A program made the translations under genes and the position numbers. From contig NZ_CAJXKH010000026.1 of the NCBI RefSeq assembly GCF_913055755.1, positions 1 through 37,044 of the forward strand: DNA of 37,044 nt, read 5' to 3'. Of this stretch, positions 1 to 9,832 are shown piece after piece (position 1 is the first letter of the stretch; every line of letters begins with the position of its first letter). Below the pieces are notes generated by a model. That model worked only from the letters and a program-made list of their open reading frames with translations. It was not told the origin of the DNA and did no database searches. The DNA is from an uncultured Microbulbifer sp. GTDB lineage: Bacteria; Pseudomonadota; Gammaproteobacteria; Pseudomonadales; Cellvibrionaceae.

Positions 1-86
1 AGGACCGCTGTGAACCCATCCCTGGGCGCTGCGGCGCAAACATCCTGTTTGCGACGCTCCTGAAAACCCGCACCCGGTACTCTGCC
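1..86 (+). repeat. IR1: intergenic structured repeat, cut by window edge
   Basis: This is the right-hand part of the element family described in the findings. It begins inside the conserved joining segment (GGACCGCTGTGAACCCATCC), continues through an inner hairpin (CGCAAACA at 35-42, loop, TGTTTGCG at 46-53), and ends in the outer right arm at about 59-86. The matching left arm must lie before base 1, so the pairing cannot be checked here. Downstream it carries the family's trailing motif: CCTTCGC at 84-90, then TACTTCGTAG near 103. Forward orientation is plus. The recognisable core is identical in style to IR4, read in reverse. Confidence 0.75.
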
Positions 87-165
87 TTCGCATTGTGTTT
101 ATGTACTTCGTAGCTTGTGGCTCCGAAAACTGCACTATCTGACGAAGCTTAAGGGTAAAAGTTAA

Positions 166-277
166 GGTGAAGTGCCGGGTGAAAGGTTTCAAAAGCGTCG
201 GCGCCATGGACGGCGCCGACGCAGCTTACAGGGATGTATTTACAGCGGTTTTGAAACCTTTCACCCGGTGCTTCACC
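166..277 (-). repeat. IR2: intergenic structured repeat after nspC
   Basis: The outer arms 166-194 and 249-277 pair over 29 positions; the only non-Watson-Crick positions are two adjacent T-G/G-T wobbles on this strand. The inner stem is 11 bp and perfect (GCGTCGGCGCC at 195-205 with GGCGCCGACGC at 212-222). The unpaired joining strand, 223-248, is conserved with IR5, IR6 and IR7. Read on the minus strand, the element begins about 40 nt after the nspC stop codon, preceded by the boundary motif GGTGGCGG and followed by CCTTAACTT and CTTCG. There is no long U tract, so a plain intrinsic terminator is not obvious. Confidence 0.85.
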
Positions 278-318
278 GCCACCGATCCTGCAACAAAGCG
301 AGAAGCGGTGGGTGCAGA

Positions 319-1512
319 TCAAGACAGGCGACCTTTAAAGTCCTCGTAGCCAAACTCTTTGATGAGTCGAAGCTCGTCGGTCCTGGAATTCCACAAAGCG
401 ATCGCGGGCAGTGGAATGCCGTTGAAGGTGTTGGTCTTGACCATGGTGTAATAGGCCATTTCTTCAAACACGATCCGGTCGCCGATTTTCAGCGGGTCGG
501 TGAAACTGTATTCCCCGATCCGGTCGCCCGCCAGGCAGCTCTGTCCACCCAATTGGTAAGTGTGGGGCAGTTCGTCCGGCAGCGATGCGCCGGTGATTTC
601 CGGGCGGTAGGGCATTTCGATCACGTCCGGCATATGGCAGGTGGCAGAGACATCCAGGATCGCCTGGTTTTTGCCGTTCCACATCAGGTCCACTACTTCT
701 CCAACCAGCACACCGCAAAACAGCGCCACGGCCTCGCCGGGCTCCAGGTAAACCTGCACCCCGTGTTTTTCCGAAAAGGCCTTTACCCCCGCAACCAGCT
801 CGTCCACCTGGTAATCACAACGGGTAATATGGTGGCCGCCGCCAAAGTTGATCCACTCCATCTGCGGGATCAGATCTCCGAACTTTTCTTCCACCGCGGC
901 AATGGTGCGCTCCAGCGGCTTGAAGTCCTGTTCACACAGGGTGTGAAAATGCAGACCGCTGATGCCGGTGAGATCTTCGCCTTCAAACAGGGATCGCACG
1001 ATACCCAGCCGCGAACAGGGTGCACAGGGATCGTAGATCGGCGTGTGCCCCTCGGAGTGCTCCGGATTGATACGCAGGCCGAAACGCAGCTCGGGGCGCT
1101 TTTCCTGGGCCTGCAGGCACAGTGCCCGGTAGCGCTTCCACTGGGAAAAAGAATTGAAGATCACATGGTGGGCGAAGCCCAGGATTTCCTTCAGTTCTTC
1201 TTCCTTGTAGCCGGCGCTGAAAACGTGCACTTCCTTGCCCAGGTCCCTGCCGCCGTACTCCTCGAAGCCCAGTTTGGCCTCGTTGATACCGCTGGCGCAG
1301 GTCCCGGACAGGTATTCCGCCACAATGTGGCCGATACTGAACATGGAAAATGCCTTGAGTGCCGCCAGTACCTTGGCACCGCTGCGCTGCTGTACATCGG
1401 CGAGCACTTCCAGGTTGTCACGCAGGGCAATTTCGTCCACCACGAAGCAGGGGGTGGAGACTCGGGTCGGGTCGAAATCACCGAAGTAGTCTTTGCGGGG
1501 AGTCAGGTCCAT
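319..1512 (-). CDS. nspC: Carboxynorspermidine/carboxyspermidine decarboxylase
   Basis: This 397-residue protein is a PLP-dependent decarboxylase of the alanine-racemase fold (type III). It removes CO2 from carboxynorspermidine or carboxyspermidine, the last step to norspermidine or spermidine in the cytosol. Visible landmarks are the probable PLP lysine K53 in AALKAF, the SGLHFHTLCE segment at about 185-194, the phosphate-binding INFGGGHH at 221-228, LEPGEAV at 256-262, and the catalytic-type cysteine C326 in GGQSCLAGD. Length matches the family. It lies 62 bp after the carboxyspermidine synthase gene on the same strand, so the two are probably cotranscribed. Its ribosome site is weak. With speA present nearby, spermidine is the likelier product, but the substrate is not fixed by sequence alone. 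Confidence 0.93.
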   Translation of the reverse strand: MDLTPRKDYFGDFDPTRVSTPCFVVDEIALRDNLEVLADVQQRSGAKVLAALKAFSMFSIGHIVAEYLSGTCASGINEAKLGFEEYGGRDLGKEVHVFSAGYKEEELKEILGFAHHVIFNSFSQWKRYRALCLQAQEKRPELRFGLRINPEHSEGHTPIYDPCAPCSRLGIVRSLFEGEDLTGISGLHFHTLCEQDFKPLERTIAAVEEKFGDLIPQMEWINFGGGHHITRCDYQVDELVAGVKAFSEKHGVQVYLEPGEAVALFCGVLVGEVVDLMWNGKNQAILDVSATCHMPDVIEMPYRPEITGASLPDELPHTYQLGGQSCLAGDRIGEYSFTDPLKIGDRIVFEEMAYYTMVKTNTFNGIPLPAIALWNSRTDELRLIKEFGYEDFKGRLS

Positions 1513-1574
1513 AGAATTTGTCTTGCTGCTCTATTTGGCAAAATCCCGGGCTTTTAGGCCCGGGATCGAGGGGC

Positions 1575-2774
<1,200 letters not shown>

Positions 2775-2864
2775 TTAGGGATCTCCTTATTTTTGGGTGT
2801 TTCTGAACACACAAAATAGTGGTGCCGGATTGTGGGGCAGCCACTAGATAGTTTAATGGCAGGC

Positions 2865-2969
2865 CTGCTGCCGGTATTTGTTTGCGGGACACGCCGTGAA
2901 CCCATCCATGGGGGCTCGGATGCGGCCGTCCGGGCCGCATACGGTCCCGCAAACAAATACCGGCAGCAG
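2865..2969 (+). repeat. IR3: intergenic structured repeat, class B
   Basis: The outer arms 2865-2890 and 2944-2969 pair perfectly over 26 bp. The joining strand ACGCCGTGAACCCATCCATG (2891 onward) is shared with IR9 and IR10 read in reverse. The inner stem is ATGCGGCC (2920-2927) with GGCCGCAT (2933-2940). The trailing side has CCTT and then CACTTCGAAT near 2990. Forward orientation is plus, opposite to both flanking genes, which makes it one of two copies not in sense with the gene in front of it. It shares the 2775-3205 gap with IR4; the rest of that gap shows nothing else recognisable. Confidence 0.85.
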
Positions 2970-3043
2970 TCCTTTCACATCAAGTTATTCACTTCGAATC
3001 AGCCAAGAATGAATAGCTACGAAGCATAAAAGTACAAAGTTAA

Positions 3044-3154
3044 GGCAGAGTGCCGGGGATTGGTTTTCGGAAGCGTCGCAAACAGGATGTTTGCGCCGCA
3101 GCGCCCAGGGATGGGTTTACAGCGGTTCCGAAAACCAATCCCCGGTGCTCTGCC
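3044..3154 (-). repeat. IR4: intergenic structured repeat after speA
   Basis: The outer arms 3044-3070 and 3128-3154 pair over 27 positions, with the same two adjacent wobble positions as IR2. The inner hairpin uses GCAAACA/TGTTTGC, as in IR1, and not the GTCGGCGCC stem. Read on the minus strand it starts about 45 nt after the speA stop, is preceded by GGTGGCGG and followed by CCTTAACTT and CTTCGTAGC. It therefore mixes class A flanks with a different inner hairpin, so the inner module seems exchangeable. Confidence 0.85.
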
Positions 3155-3205
3155 GCCACCGGACTGGCGATAGAACGTACCACCGGACCAGGTCGAAAAT
3201 ACAAA

Positions 3206-5128
3206 TTACTTTTCGAAGTAGGTGTACCCACTCATAGATGCAGTGTAAGTATGCAAAATATCCTTCCGCTGCTGCGCCGTAATCCGCTTTTCCTTCACTG
3301 CCCGCTCCGCCAGCTTGCGGAAACGCTCAAACAGATCCTGCGGTGAGTACTCCACGTAACTCAACACATCCGCAATGCTGTCGCCGTGAATCTCGCGACT
3401 GTAGTCCACATGACCGTCTTCATCGATACGCACGCTCACCACATTCGTATCACCAAACAGATTGTGCAGGTCTCCCAGTGTCTCCTGATACGCACCCACC
3501 AGGAAAGTTCCGAGAATATATTCCTCACCTTCTTTCAGCGGGTGCAGCGGCAACGTCTTGCGTACATCCTGTCGGTCGATAAAACGGTCGATCTTGCCGT
3601 CGCAGTCGCAGGTAATGTCCGCAATGATCGCCGAGCGCGTCGGCGCCTCGTCCAGGCGATGCACCGGCACCAGCGGGAACAGCTGGTCGATCGCCCAGAT
3701 GTCCGGCAACGACTGGAACACGCTCACATTTGCGTAATAAATATCCGACAGCACTTCCGGCAACGCCTGCAGATCCACCGGTACCTGGGCCACCTCATCC
3801 AGCAGCTTGCGGATCTTCTGCGCACACTGCAGGAACAGGTTTTCCGCCAGCGCGCGGTCGCGCAGGCTTACCTGGCCGTGGAGGTATAGTGCGCGGATCT
3901 CGTCGCGATAGTAGAGGCCGTCGTTGTAACTCTCCTGCAGGTTCTTTGGAGAAACACTCTGCAGCGCATGCTGCAGATTTTTCAGCATCGGGTGCGAATC
4001 TTCGCCGATGCGATCCTCCTCCAGTTCGATTGGCTCGAAACTGGTGGTGTCCAGGATGTTGAACAGCAACACCGAGGAATAGGCGACGGTGGCGCGGCCG
4101 GATTCGGTGATGATCACCGGGTGTTCCACGCCCTCACTGTCCAGGGTGCCCATGATGGCTTCCACCACGTCCACGCAGTACTCGTCCAGGGAGTAGTTCT
4201 TGGAGTGGGTGTAGTTGGTCTTGGAGCCATCGTAGTCCACCGCCAGGCCGCCACCCAGGTCCAGGTAGCCCATGGCCGCGCCTTCCTCTACCAGGTCGGC
4301 ATAGTAGCGGCAGGCTTCCAGCACCCCGGTGCGGATATCGCGGATGTTCGGCACCTGCGATCCCAGGTGGTAGTGCAGCAGCTTCAGGCAGTGCAGCATG
4401 TCGTGGTCGCGCAGTTTGTCCACCATCGCGATCAGGTCGTTACTGCCGAGGCCGAAAATACTGCGGTCGCCACTGGTGGCATTCCAGTAGCCGCCAACCT
4501 TGCTCGCGAGCTTTACCCGCACGCCAATGTTGGGCTCCACCTGCTCGCGCTGGGCGCAGTGAATGATGGTGTCGACCTCAGAGGGAGTTTCCACCACGAA
4601 AAATACCTGCACGCCGAGGCGCTGGGCCTGCAGGCCCAGGTTGATGAACTCCTCGTCCTTGTAGCCGTTGCACACGATCAGCGCGTCGGTGTTGTCGAGG
4701 ATCGACAGCGCCGCAATCAGCTCCGCCTTGCTGCCCGCTTCCAGGCCGTGGCCGAACTGGCGACCGGCCTTGGCAATCTCCTCGATCACCTGGCACTGCT
4801 GGTTCACCTTGATGGGAAACACACCGCGGAACACATTCTTGTAACCGCAGCTGCTGATCGCATTGCGGAATGAGTTGTTGATGCGCGCTACCTGGGCGTC
4901 GAGCAGGTTCTCGAAACGCACCAGCAACGGCATGCCGAGACCGCGTTCAGTGGCACCGTGGGCAATGTCCAGCAGGGAGACGGAACTGGTGTCGCCGGAT
5001 TCATTTTTGATCTCAACAGTGATTTCACCGGACTGGTTCAAATTGAAATAGCCGGCACCCCAGTCGCGGATGCCGTAGAGCGCTGCGGAGTCTTCGCAGG
5101 TCCAGTTTTCGATCTGTTGTTGTTTCAT
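3206..5128 (-). CDS. speA: Biosynthetic arginine decarboxylase
   Basis: This 640-residue PLP enzyme converts arginine to agmatine, the first step of the agmatine route to putrescine. The length and the opening segment agree with biosynthetic SpeA. The PLP lysine is K107 in FRGVFPIKVNQQ. A DLGGGLAVDYDG loop, HYHLGSQ and ITESGRATV mark the barrel domain, and the C-terminal part carries YYANVSVFQSLPD and the family-typical end. The ATG at 5128 has GAGG 5 nt upstream. It is followed, after IR4 and IR3, by the two genes that turn putrescine plus aspartate semialdehyde into spermidine, so the locus reads as a polyamine block. The agmatine-to-putrescine genes are not in the window. Confidence 0.96.
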   Translation of the reverse strand: MKQQQIENWTCEDSAALYGIRDWGAGYFNLNQSGEITVEIKNESGDTSSVSLLDIAHGATERGLGMPLLVRFENLLDAQVARINNSFRNAISSCGYKNVFRGVFPIKVNQQCQVIEEIAKAGRQFGHGLEAGSKAELIAALSILDNTDALIVCNGYKDEEFINLGLQAQRLGVQVFFVVETPSEVDTIIHCAQREQVEPNIGVRVKLASKVGGYWNATSGDRSIFGLGSNDLIAMVDKLRDHDMLHCLKLLHYHLGSQVPNIRDIRTGVLEACRYYADLVEEGAAMGYLDLGGGLAVDYDGSKTNYTHSKNYSLDEYCVDVVEAIMGTLDSEGVEHPVIITESGRATVAYSSVLLFNILDTTSFEPIELEEDRIGEDSHPMLKNLQHALQSVSPKNLQESYNDGLYYRDEIRALYLHGQVSLRDRALAENLFLQCAQKIRKLLDEVAQVPVDLQALPEVLSDIYYANVSVFQSLPDIWAIDQLFPLVPVHRLDEAPTRSAIIADITCDCDGKIDRFIDRQDVRKTLPLHPLKEGEEYILGTFLVGAYQETLGDLHNLFGDTNVVSVRIDEDGHVDYSREIHGDSIADVLSYVEYSPQDLFERFRKLAERAVKEKRITAQQRKDILHTYTASMSGYTYFEK

Positions 5129-5302
5129 GGCGCCTCGTTTTTGGGCAAGGATCTGTGGGGGTTACAGGGGCGCGAATCTTGTAGTCATAGTCTGCTGAAA
5201 GCAATAACTATAGAAAAGAAAAATAGCTTTTTTTAAGGCAACAAAATTAAATTTTTGTTCGGTTTTTTTACGCCGGGTTCGGGGCGGGTTGTAAGCGGCC
5301 GA

Positions 5303-5339
5303 CAAAAAATAAAAAAAAGGCGACTCAAAAGAGTCGCCT
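5303..5339 (-). terminator. Intrinsic terminator of the DUF6515-type gene
   Basis: A perfect 9-bp stem, AGGCGACTC / GAGTCGCCT (5318-5326 and 5331-5339), has an AAAA loop on this strand. It is followed on the minus strand by a run of T interrupted once (5303-5317). It lies about 95 nt downstream of the stop of the minus-strand His/Arg-rich gene and upstream of speA. Confidence 0.88.
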
Positions 5340-5433
5340 GGGGAAATAACCGAATTAAGCTTCGGTTAGTTGGGGTTGGAAATCCGACAATGGCACGTTG
5401 AACATCTGGCTGCGCACCGGGCGCTCAATACCC

Positions 5434-6156
5434 TCAATAAAAGCCGGGGTTGGCAACCACCCGGTAACCGCGGCGGTGGCTGTCCCAGCGGTAGTAGGTG
5501 TCGTAGGCCACGTAGTAGCTGAGGCCGCCGAAGCTGACACTGACCGCGGTGCCGGGCAGGTTGTAGACAATGGCGCCAACCGGAGCCTGCGCAACCACAT
5601 AACCCGGGCCGTAAGGACGGTAGAAAATACCGTCACTGAAGTAGTAGCCGAGGCCGCCGAACGTCAGGCTGACATAACTCTTGGGCAGGCGGCTCCAGCG
5701 GTAACCGTAGTGGTAGTGGTTCGGGCGCCAGCGGTGCTTGTGCGGGCGGTGAACCGGCTTGTAGTACTTGCGATGGTGATCGTGGCCGCGGTCCCGCCAG
5801 CCGTGGCCGCCCGCGTAGCGGCGGCGGTCGCGATCGTGGTGACCGCGGTCGTTGTAGTCGTGTCGACGGTCACCGCGACGGTGATCATTGTCGCGGCGGT
5901 GGTCGCGGCCGCGATCGGCTCTGCGATCACTTCTGTGGTCGCGGTCATTGCCGCGGTGCTTTGCCTGGCGCTGCCGGTCCTGGCGCTTCTGGAAGCGGGC
6001 TGACTGGCCGTGCTTGATGGCGTGCTCGGGGCGGCCCTTGTGACCCTGGCCGCGGTCGTCGCGGTCGGCCAGCGCCGGGCTGGCCATTGCCAGCAGGCCG
6101 GCCGTGGCGAGGGCGGCGGCAAGTGTTTTCACTGCGGATTTGTATTGTCTGCTCAT
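5434..6156 (-). CDS. Secreted His/Arg/Asp-rich DUF6515-like protein
   Basis: This 240-residue protein has no assigned enzymatic function. I chose the ATG at 6156 because it has GGAG 7 nt upstream and opens a clear signal peptide (about residues 1-30, ending SPALA); an upstream in-frame ATG at 6348 would add 64 non-secretory residues. Residues 31-150 are dominated by His, Arg and Asp in short repeats such as DRGRDHRRD, and look disordered. Residues 157-240 hold two similar modules ([20 protein letters not shown] and [20 protein letters not shown]), which resemble the DUF6515 pattern of paired GGxxYY units. The likely location is periplasm or envelope. Metal or nucleic-acid/polyanion binding by the charged segment is only a guess. 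Confidence 0.8.
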   Translation of the reverse strand: MSRQYKSAVKTLAAALATAGLLAMASPALADRDDRGQGHKGRPEHAIKHGQSARFQKRQDRQRQAKHRGNDRDHRSDRRADRGRDHRRDNDHRRGDRRHDYNDRGHHDRDRRRYAGGHGWRDRGHDHHRKYYKPVHRPHKHRWRPNHYHYGYRWSRLPKSYVSLTFGGLGYYFSDGIFYRPYGPGYVVAQAPVGAIVYNLPGTAVSVSFGGLSYYVAYDTYYRWDSHRRGYRVVANPGFY

Positions 6157-6368
6157 GGCTGGGCTCCAGGGCCGCTTGGCGGCGTTTTTCTGTCTCTGGC
6201 GATCAGTTGGGGCCAGTTTGCCCCGGGGACACTGAATCCTTCCTGAACCGGGGAAAGAATTCGCGAATCCGGGCAAAAAAACCGAATCGGGCCAATGTTT
6301 CGCAATTTGTTCCCATTCGCGGCGGGGAGTATTATGCCGCCCGAGCAAATTCCGGCGGATCCACGCTT

Positions 6369-7217
6369 ATGCAAGTCTTTCACCATGTGGCCACCCTGCG
6401 CGAGGCGCTGGCAGCGGCCCGCCGCGATGGCAAGACCATCGGTTTCGTGCCCACCATGGGCAACCTCCACGACGCCCATATCCAGCTGGTCAACCTGGCC
6501 CGGCAGCAGTGCGATGTGGTGGTGGTGTCGATCTTCGTCAACCGCCTGCAGTTCGGCCTGAACGAGGACTGGGACACCTATCCCCGCACCATGGAACAGG
6601 ACATGGCGAAGCTGCGCGCAGCGGAATGTGACTACCTGTTCCATCCGGAAGAGGGCGAGATCTACCCCAACGGTATGGACCAGCAGACCCGCGTGGTGTG
6701 CCCGGCCATGACCGACGTACTCTGTGGTGCGAGCCGCCCGGGGCACTTCGAGGGGGTGACCACGGTGGTGGCGAAGCTGTTCAATATCGTGCAGCCGGAC
6801 AAGGCGGTATTCGGAATCAAGGACTTCCAGCAGTTGGCGGTGATCCGCCGCATGGTGGAGGACCTGTGTATCCCGGTGGAGATCGTCGCAGCCCCGGTAC
6901 ACCGGGAAGCCGACGGCCTTGCCATGAGCTCCCGCAATGGTTACCTGACCGAGGAGGAGCGCCCCAAGGTGGCGGTGCTGAATCAGTGCCTGAACTGGGC
7001 GAAGGAACAGATCGAGTCGGGCCAGCGGGACTTTACCGCACTGGAGGCCGAGGCCAGGTCCCGCATCGAAGATGCGGGCTTCAAGGTGGATTACTTCTCC
7101 ATCTGCAACAGCAAGGACCTGCAGCCCGCGGCCAACGATGACCGCGAGATCACGCTGCTGGGGGCGATGTACACCAGCGGAGCGCGTTTGATCGACAATG
7201 TTTCTCTGACGATGTGA
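6369..7217 (+). CDS. panC: Pantothenate synthetase
   Basis: This 282-residue enzyme joins pantoate and beta-alanine using ATP to form pantothenate. Family landmarks are FVPTMGNLH (26-34), [47 protein letters not shown] and [13 protein letters not shown] chose the ATG at 6369 because it aligns with the family N terminus; an in-frame start at 6087 would add 94 unrelated residues. One oddity is that the usual HxGH nucleotide-binding signature reads H34-D-A-H37, so the glycine is an alanine. VNRLQFG and MGNLH resemble betaproteobacterial PanC more than the E. coli form. panD follows after 13 bp; panB is not adjacent. Confidence 0.95.
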   Translation: MQVFHHVATLREALAAARRDGKTIGFVPTMGNLHDAHIQLVNLARQQCDVVVVSIFVNRLQFGLNEDWDTYPRTMEQDMAKLRAAECDYLFHPEEGEIYPNGMDQQTRVVCPAMTDVLCGASRPGHFEGVTTVVAKLFNIVQPDKAVFGIKDFQQLAVIRRMVEDLCIPVEIVAAPVHREADGLAMSSRNGYLTEEERPKVAVLNQCLNWAKEQIESGQRDFTALEAEARSRIEDAGFKVDYFSICNSKDLQPAANDDREITLLGAMYTSGARLIDNVSLTM

Positions 7218-7230
7218 CGGGAGCGATTCC

Positions 7231-7620
7231 ATGCAAATCGAAATGCTGAAAGGCAAACTGCACATGGCGGCGGTGACGCAGGCGGAACTCTGGTACGACG
7301 GCTCCTGTGCCATTGACGAGGACCTGGTGGAGCTGGCGGGCCTGCGCGAGTTCGAGAAGATTGATATCTACAACGTCTCCAATGGCGAGCGATTTCACAC
7401 CTATGTGATCCTGGCGGAACGCGGCTCCGGCATTATTTCCATGAACGGCGCGGCGGCGCGCCGGGTGCAGGTGGGAGATCGGATCATCATTGCGGCCTAT
7501 GCGCAGATGTCGGAATCCGAGGCCGACCAGTTCAAGCCAAAGCTGGTTTATCTGGACGAGAACAACCGCGTTGAGCGCAGTACCAATACGATTCCGGTGC
7601 AGATGGCTGAGCCCGCTTAG
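7231..7620 (+). CDS. panD: Aspartate 1-decarboxylase proenzyme
   Basis: This 129-residue pyruvoyl enzyme makes beta-alanine from aspartate, the second substrate of PanC. The self-cleavage site G24-S25 sits in WYDGSCAID, so Ser25 becomes the pyruvoyl group. K9 in MLKGKLH and the [23 protein letters not shown] and GDRIIIAAY segments match the family. The ribosome site GGGAGC lies 7-8 nt before the ATG. It sits 13 bp after panC, an obvious two-gene operon. IR5 begins about 40 nt after the stop codon. Confidence 0.96.
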   Translation: MQIEMLKGKLHMAAVTQAELWYDGSCAIDEDLVELAGLREFEKIDIYNVSNGERFHTYVILAERGSGIISMNGAAARRVQVGDRIIIAAYAQMSESEADQFKPKLVYLDENNRVERSTNTIPVQMAEPA

Positions 7621-7664
7621 CCGCCTTCTGGTCTAGTGGTTTCCTTCCAGCCTGGTCCGGTGGC

Positions 7665-7776
7665 GGAAAAGCGGCGGGTATCCGTTTTCGAAACCGCTGT
7701 GAATACTTCCCTGTAAGCTGCGTCGGCGCCGTCCATGGCGCCGACGCTTTCGAAAACAGATCCCCGCCACTTTTCC
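7665..7776 (+). repeat. IR5: intergenic structured repeat after panD
   Basis: The outer arms 7665-7693 and 7748-7776 pair over 29 positions with three mismatches. The joining strand CCGCTGTGAATACTTCCC is followed by the inner 11-bp stem GCGTCGGCGCC / GGCGCCGACGC (7720-7747). The boundary motif GGTGGCGG overlaps the left end and CCTTAAATT follows the right arm. Orientation is sense with panD. The remaining part of the 7621-7958 gap (7777-7958) shows nothing I can name. Confidence 0.87.
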
Positions 7777-7958
7777 TTAAATTCAAATTCTTTATTCTGT
7801 TAGTCCCAAAGGATGGTTTCACGGCGCGTCTCGCAAAGCCATACAAGGTAGCAGGACCGCCACAAAATTTAATGTGGGTCCCGTTACCGAGCGGGGCTTG
7901 TGACTGTCGGGCCATCTGCCTACCATGACCGGATCAAGGTAGGAAACCACCCGCACAA

Positions 7959-9830
7959 ATGTCATCCCTGACTCACCCGAAAACCGGAGAATCCCTCCCC
8001 TGGGACCAGTTGCTGAAAAGTGGCTGCCGGATCTTCGTCGGTTCTCACGCCGCCGTACCCAATGCCCTGATGGCAGACCTGATTGCCAACAGCCGCGGGC
8101 TGCACGATGTGGAAGTCGCCCAGGTATTCACCCTGTCGGACAACTTCTGGGCGGAGCGCAAATACTCGGAGTTGTTTACCGTCAACGCCCTCTATATAGG
8201 TGGCGAAACCATACGCCAGGCGGTGGCGGAGGGGCGCGCAGATTACACGCCGACCTTTCTCTCCGAAGTGCCCAAGCTGTTCAGTGACCACATATTGCCA
8301 CTGGACGCCGCCCTGATCATGGTCGGTCCGCCGGACGAGCTGGGTTACTGCTCCCTGGGGGTCAGTGTGGATGTGGTGTCGTCCGCGGTAAAAAATGCCA
8401 AGACCGTGATCGCCCAGATCAACCCGCAGATGCCCCGTACCAACGGCCACAGTTTTATCCACCGGGATCAGATCCACGCGTGGATGACCGCCGAAGCTCC
8501 CATCCCGGAATCCCCGCCGCCGGAAATGGACCAGGCCGTGGAACAGATCGGCCAGTATGTTTCGCTGCTGGTGGAGAATGGCGCGACGCTGCAAATCGGC
8601 ATTGGCCGGATTCACGATGCCGTGTTGCGCTATCTGGGCAACCACAAAGACCTGGGGGTGCATTCGGAAATGATTTCCGATGGCATCGCGCGGTTGATGA
8701 AAGATGGGGTGATCAACAATCGCAAAAAAACCTTCCACAAAGGTAAAACGATCACCACCTTCTGCATGGGCACCAGGATGCTGTACGACTTTATCGACGG
8801 CAATCCCCATGTGGAGTTTTATCCGGCAGAGCACGTTAGTTCACCGGTAAAGATTGCCCGCAACGAAAAAATGGTTTCCATCAACAGTGCCATCGAAGTG
8901 GATCTGACCGGGCAGGTGGTTTCCGACTCCATCGGTTGCCATTTTTACAGCGGCATCGGTGGCCAGGTGGATTTTATCCGCGGCGCGGCGCTGAGTAAGG
9001 GGGGCAAGCCGATCATCGCGCTGCCTTCGACCACCAGGGACAAAAGCGGTAAGAAAATATCCCGCATTGTCGCAGCGCTCACACCCGGCAGTGGTGTGGT
9101 GACCTCCCGCGGGCACGTGCACTACGTGGTGACCGAATACGGCATCGCCTCCCTGCGCGGCAAGAGCGTGCGCGAGCGGGCGCTGGAACTGATCCGTATT
9201 GCACACCCGGATTTTCGCCGCGAACTGCTGGAAGAAGTGCGCCGATATTACTGGGTGCCGGAATACCAGCAACAGGCGCCCACCTCGGTACCGGAGCTGG
9301 GGCCGGTGGAACAGAAGCGCTACGTATTCGGCGGTATCACCTATACATTGCGGCCACTGCGGCCGTCGGATGAACGCAGGCTGCAGGAGTTCTTTTATAC
9401 CCACAACAAGGAAACCCTGTTGATGCGTTACAACCACCAGGTAACGCAGATGTCCCGGGAAACCTCTTGCAGCCTGGTCAGCGTGGACCAGAGGAAAGAC
9501 CTGGCCCTGTGTTTTACCGACCGCGACGGACAGCGCGAGGTGATTCAGGGGGTCGGGCGATATTATTATTACGAAGCCAGCAACAGTTGCGAAGTCGCGT
9601 TCGTGATCAAGGAGAGCCGGCGCGGCAAGGGCATCGCCTCCACCCTGCTGAAAGAAATGGAGGCGGTGGCGCGCAGTCGCGGCATCGCCACCATGTTTGC
9701 CTGTGTGCGCCGGGACAACAAACCCATGCTGGCAATATTTGACCACAACGGTTTTGTCACCCGCCCCGGAGACAGCATGGATGAACTCTACCTGGAACTG
9801 GATCTCACCAGCGCCGCAGATCAGGAATAA
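7959..9830 (+). CDS. Acetyl-CoA hydrolase/CoA-transferase fused to a GNAT acetyltransferase
   Basis: This 623-residue fusion protein has two parts. Residues 1-435 form a CoA-transferase/acetyl-CoA hydrolase of the 4-hydroxybutyrate CoA-transferase type: LQIGIGRIHDAVL (211-223), the probable catalytic glutamate E237 in VHSEMISDG, and the CoA-contacting GIGGQVDFIRGA (332-343). After a short linker, residues 457-615 form a GNAT domain with an acetyl-CoA loop RRGKGIASTLL (554-564) and a C-terminal FDHNGF. The transferase part would move CoA between acids or release it; the GNAT part could acetylate a protein lysine or a small amine. The deacetylase gene follows with a 2-nt gap, implying coupled translation. 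The ribosome site is distant (AGGA about 14 nt upstream). The substrate is unknown. Confidence 0.88.
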   Translation: MSSLTHPKTGESLPWDQLLKSGCRIFVGSHAAVPNALMADLIANSRGLHDVEVAQVFTLSDNFWAERKYSELFTVNALYIGGETIRQAVAEGRADYTPTFLSEVPKLFSDHILPLDAALIMVGPPDELGYCSLGVSVDVVSSAVKNAKTVIAQINPQMPRTNGHSFIHRDQIHAWMTAEAPIPESPPPEMDQAVEQIGQYVSLLVENGATLQIGIGRIHDAVLRYLGNHKDLGVHSEMISDGIARLMKDGVINNRKKTFHKGKTITTFCMGTRMLYDFIDGNPHVEFYPAEHVSSPVKIARNEKMVSINSAIEVDLTGQVVSDSIGCHFYSGIGGQVDFIRGAALSKGGKPIIALPSTTRDKSGKKISRIVAALTPGSGVVTSRGHVHYVVTEYGIASLRGKSVRERALELIRIAHPDFRRELLEEVRRYYWVPEYQQQAPTSVPELGPVEQKRYVFGGITYTLRPLRPSDERRLQEFFYTHNKETLLMRYNHQVTQMSRETSCSLVSVDQRKDLALCFTDRDGQREVIQGVGRYYYYEASNSCEVAFVIKESRRGKGIASTLLKEMEAVARSRGIATMFACVRRDNKPMLAIFDHNGFVTRPGDSMDELYLELDLTSAADQE

Positions 9831-9832
9831 AA

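Noticed and set aside
166..277. Idea that the structured repeats are integron attC sites
   Set aside because: attC sites have R and L boxes with the GTTRRRY core and an adjacent integrase-cassette array. None of these is present, and the flanking genes are ordinary housekeeping operons.
172..1557. Long plus-strand open frame of 461 codons across nspC
   Set aside because: It lies antisense to nspC, whose protein has all family motifs. The plus-strand translation has no recognisable domain and starts within IR2.
5398..6003. Plus-strand frame rich in Val/Ala opposite the His/Arg-rich gene
   Set aside because: Its alanine/valine repeats are simply the reverse strand of CGG/CAC-type codons. The minus-strand frame has a ribosome site, a signal peptide and a terminator.
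7665..7776. Idea that the repeats are simple rho-independent terminators
   Set aside because: The stems are far longer than needed and have conserved loops and flanks, and no consistent T run follows the right arm. A role in 3'-end formation remains possible and is kept as a finding.
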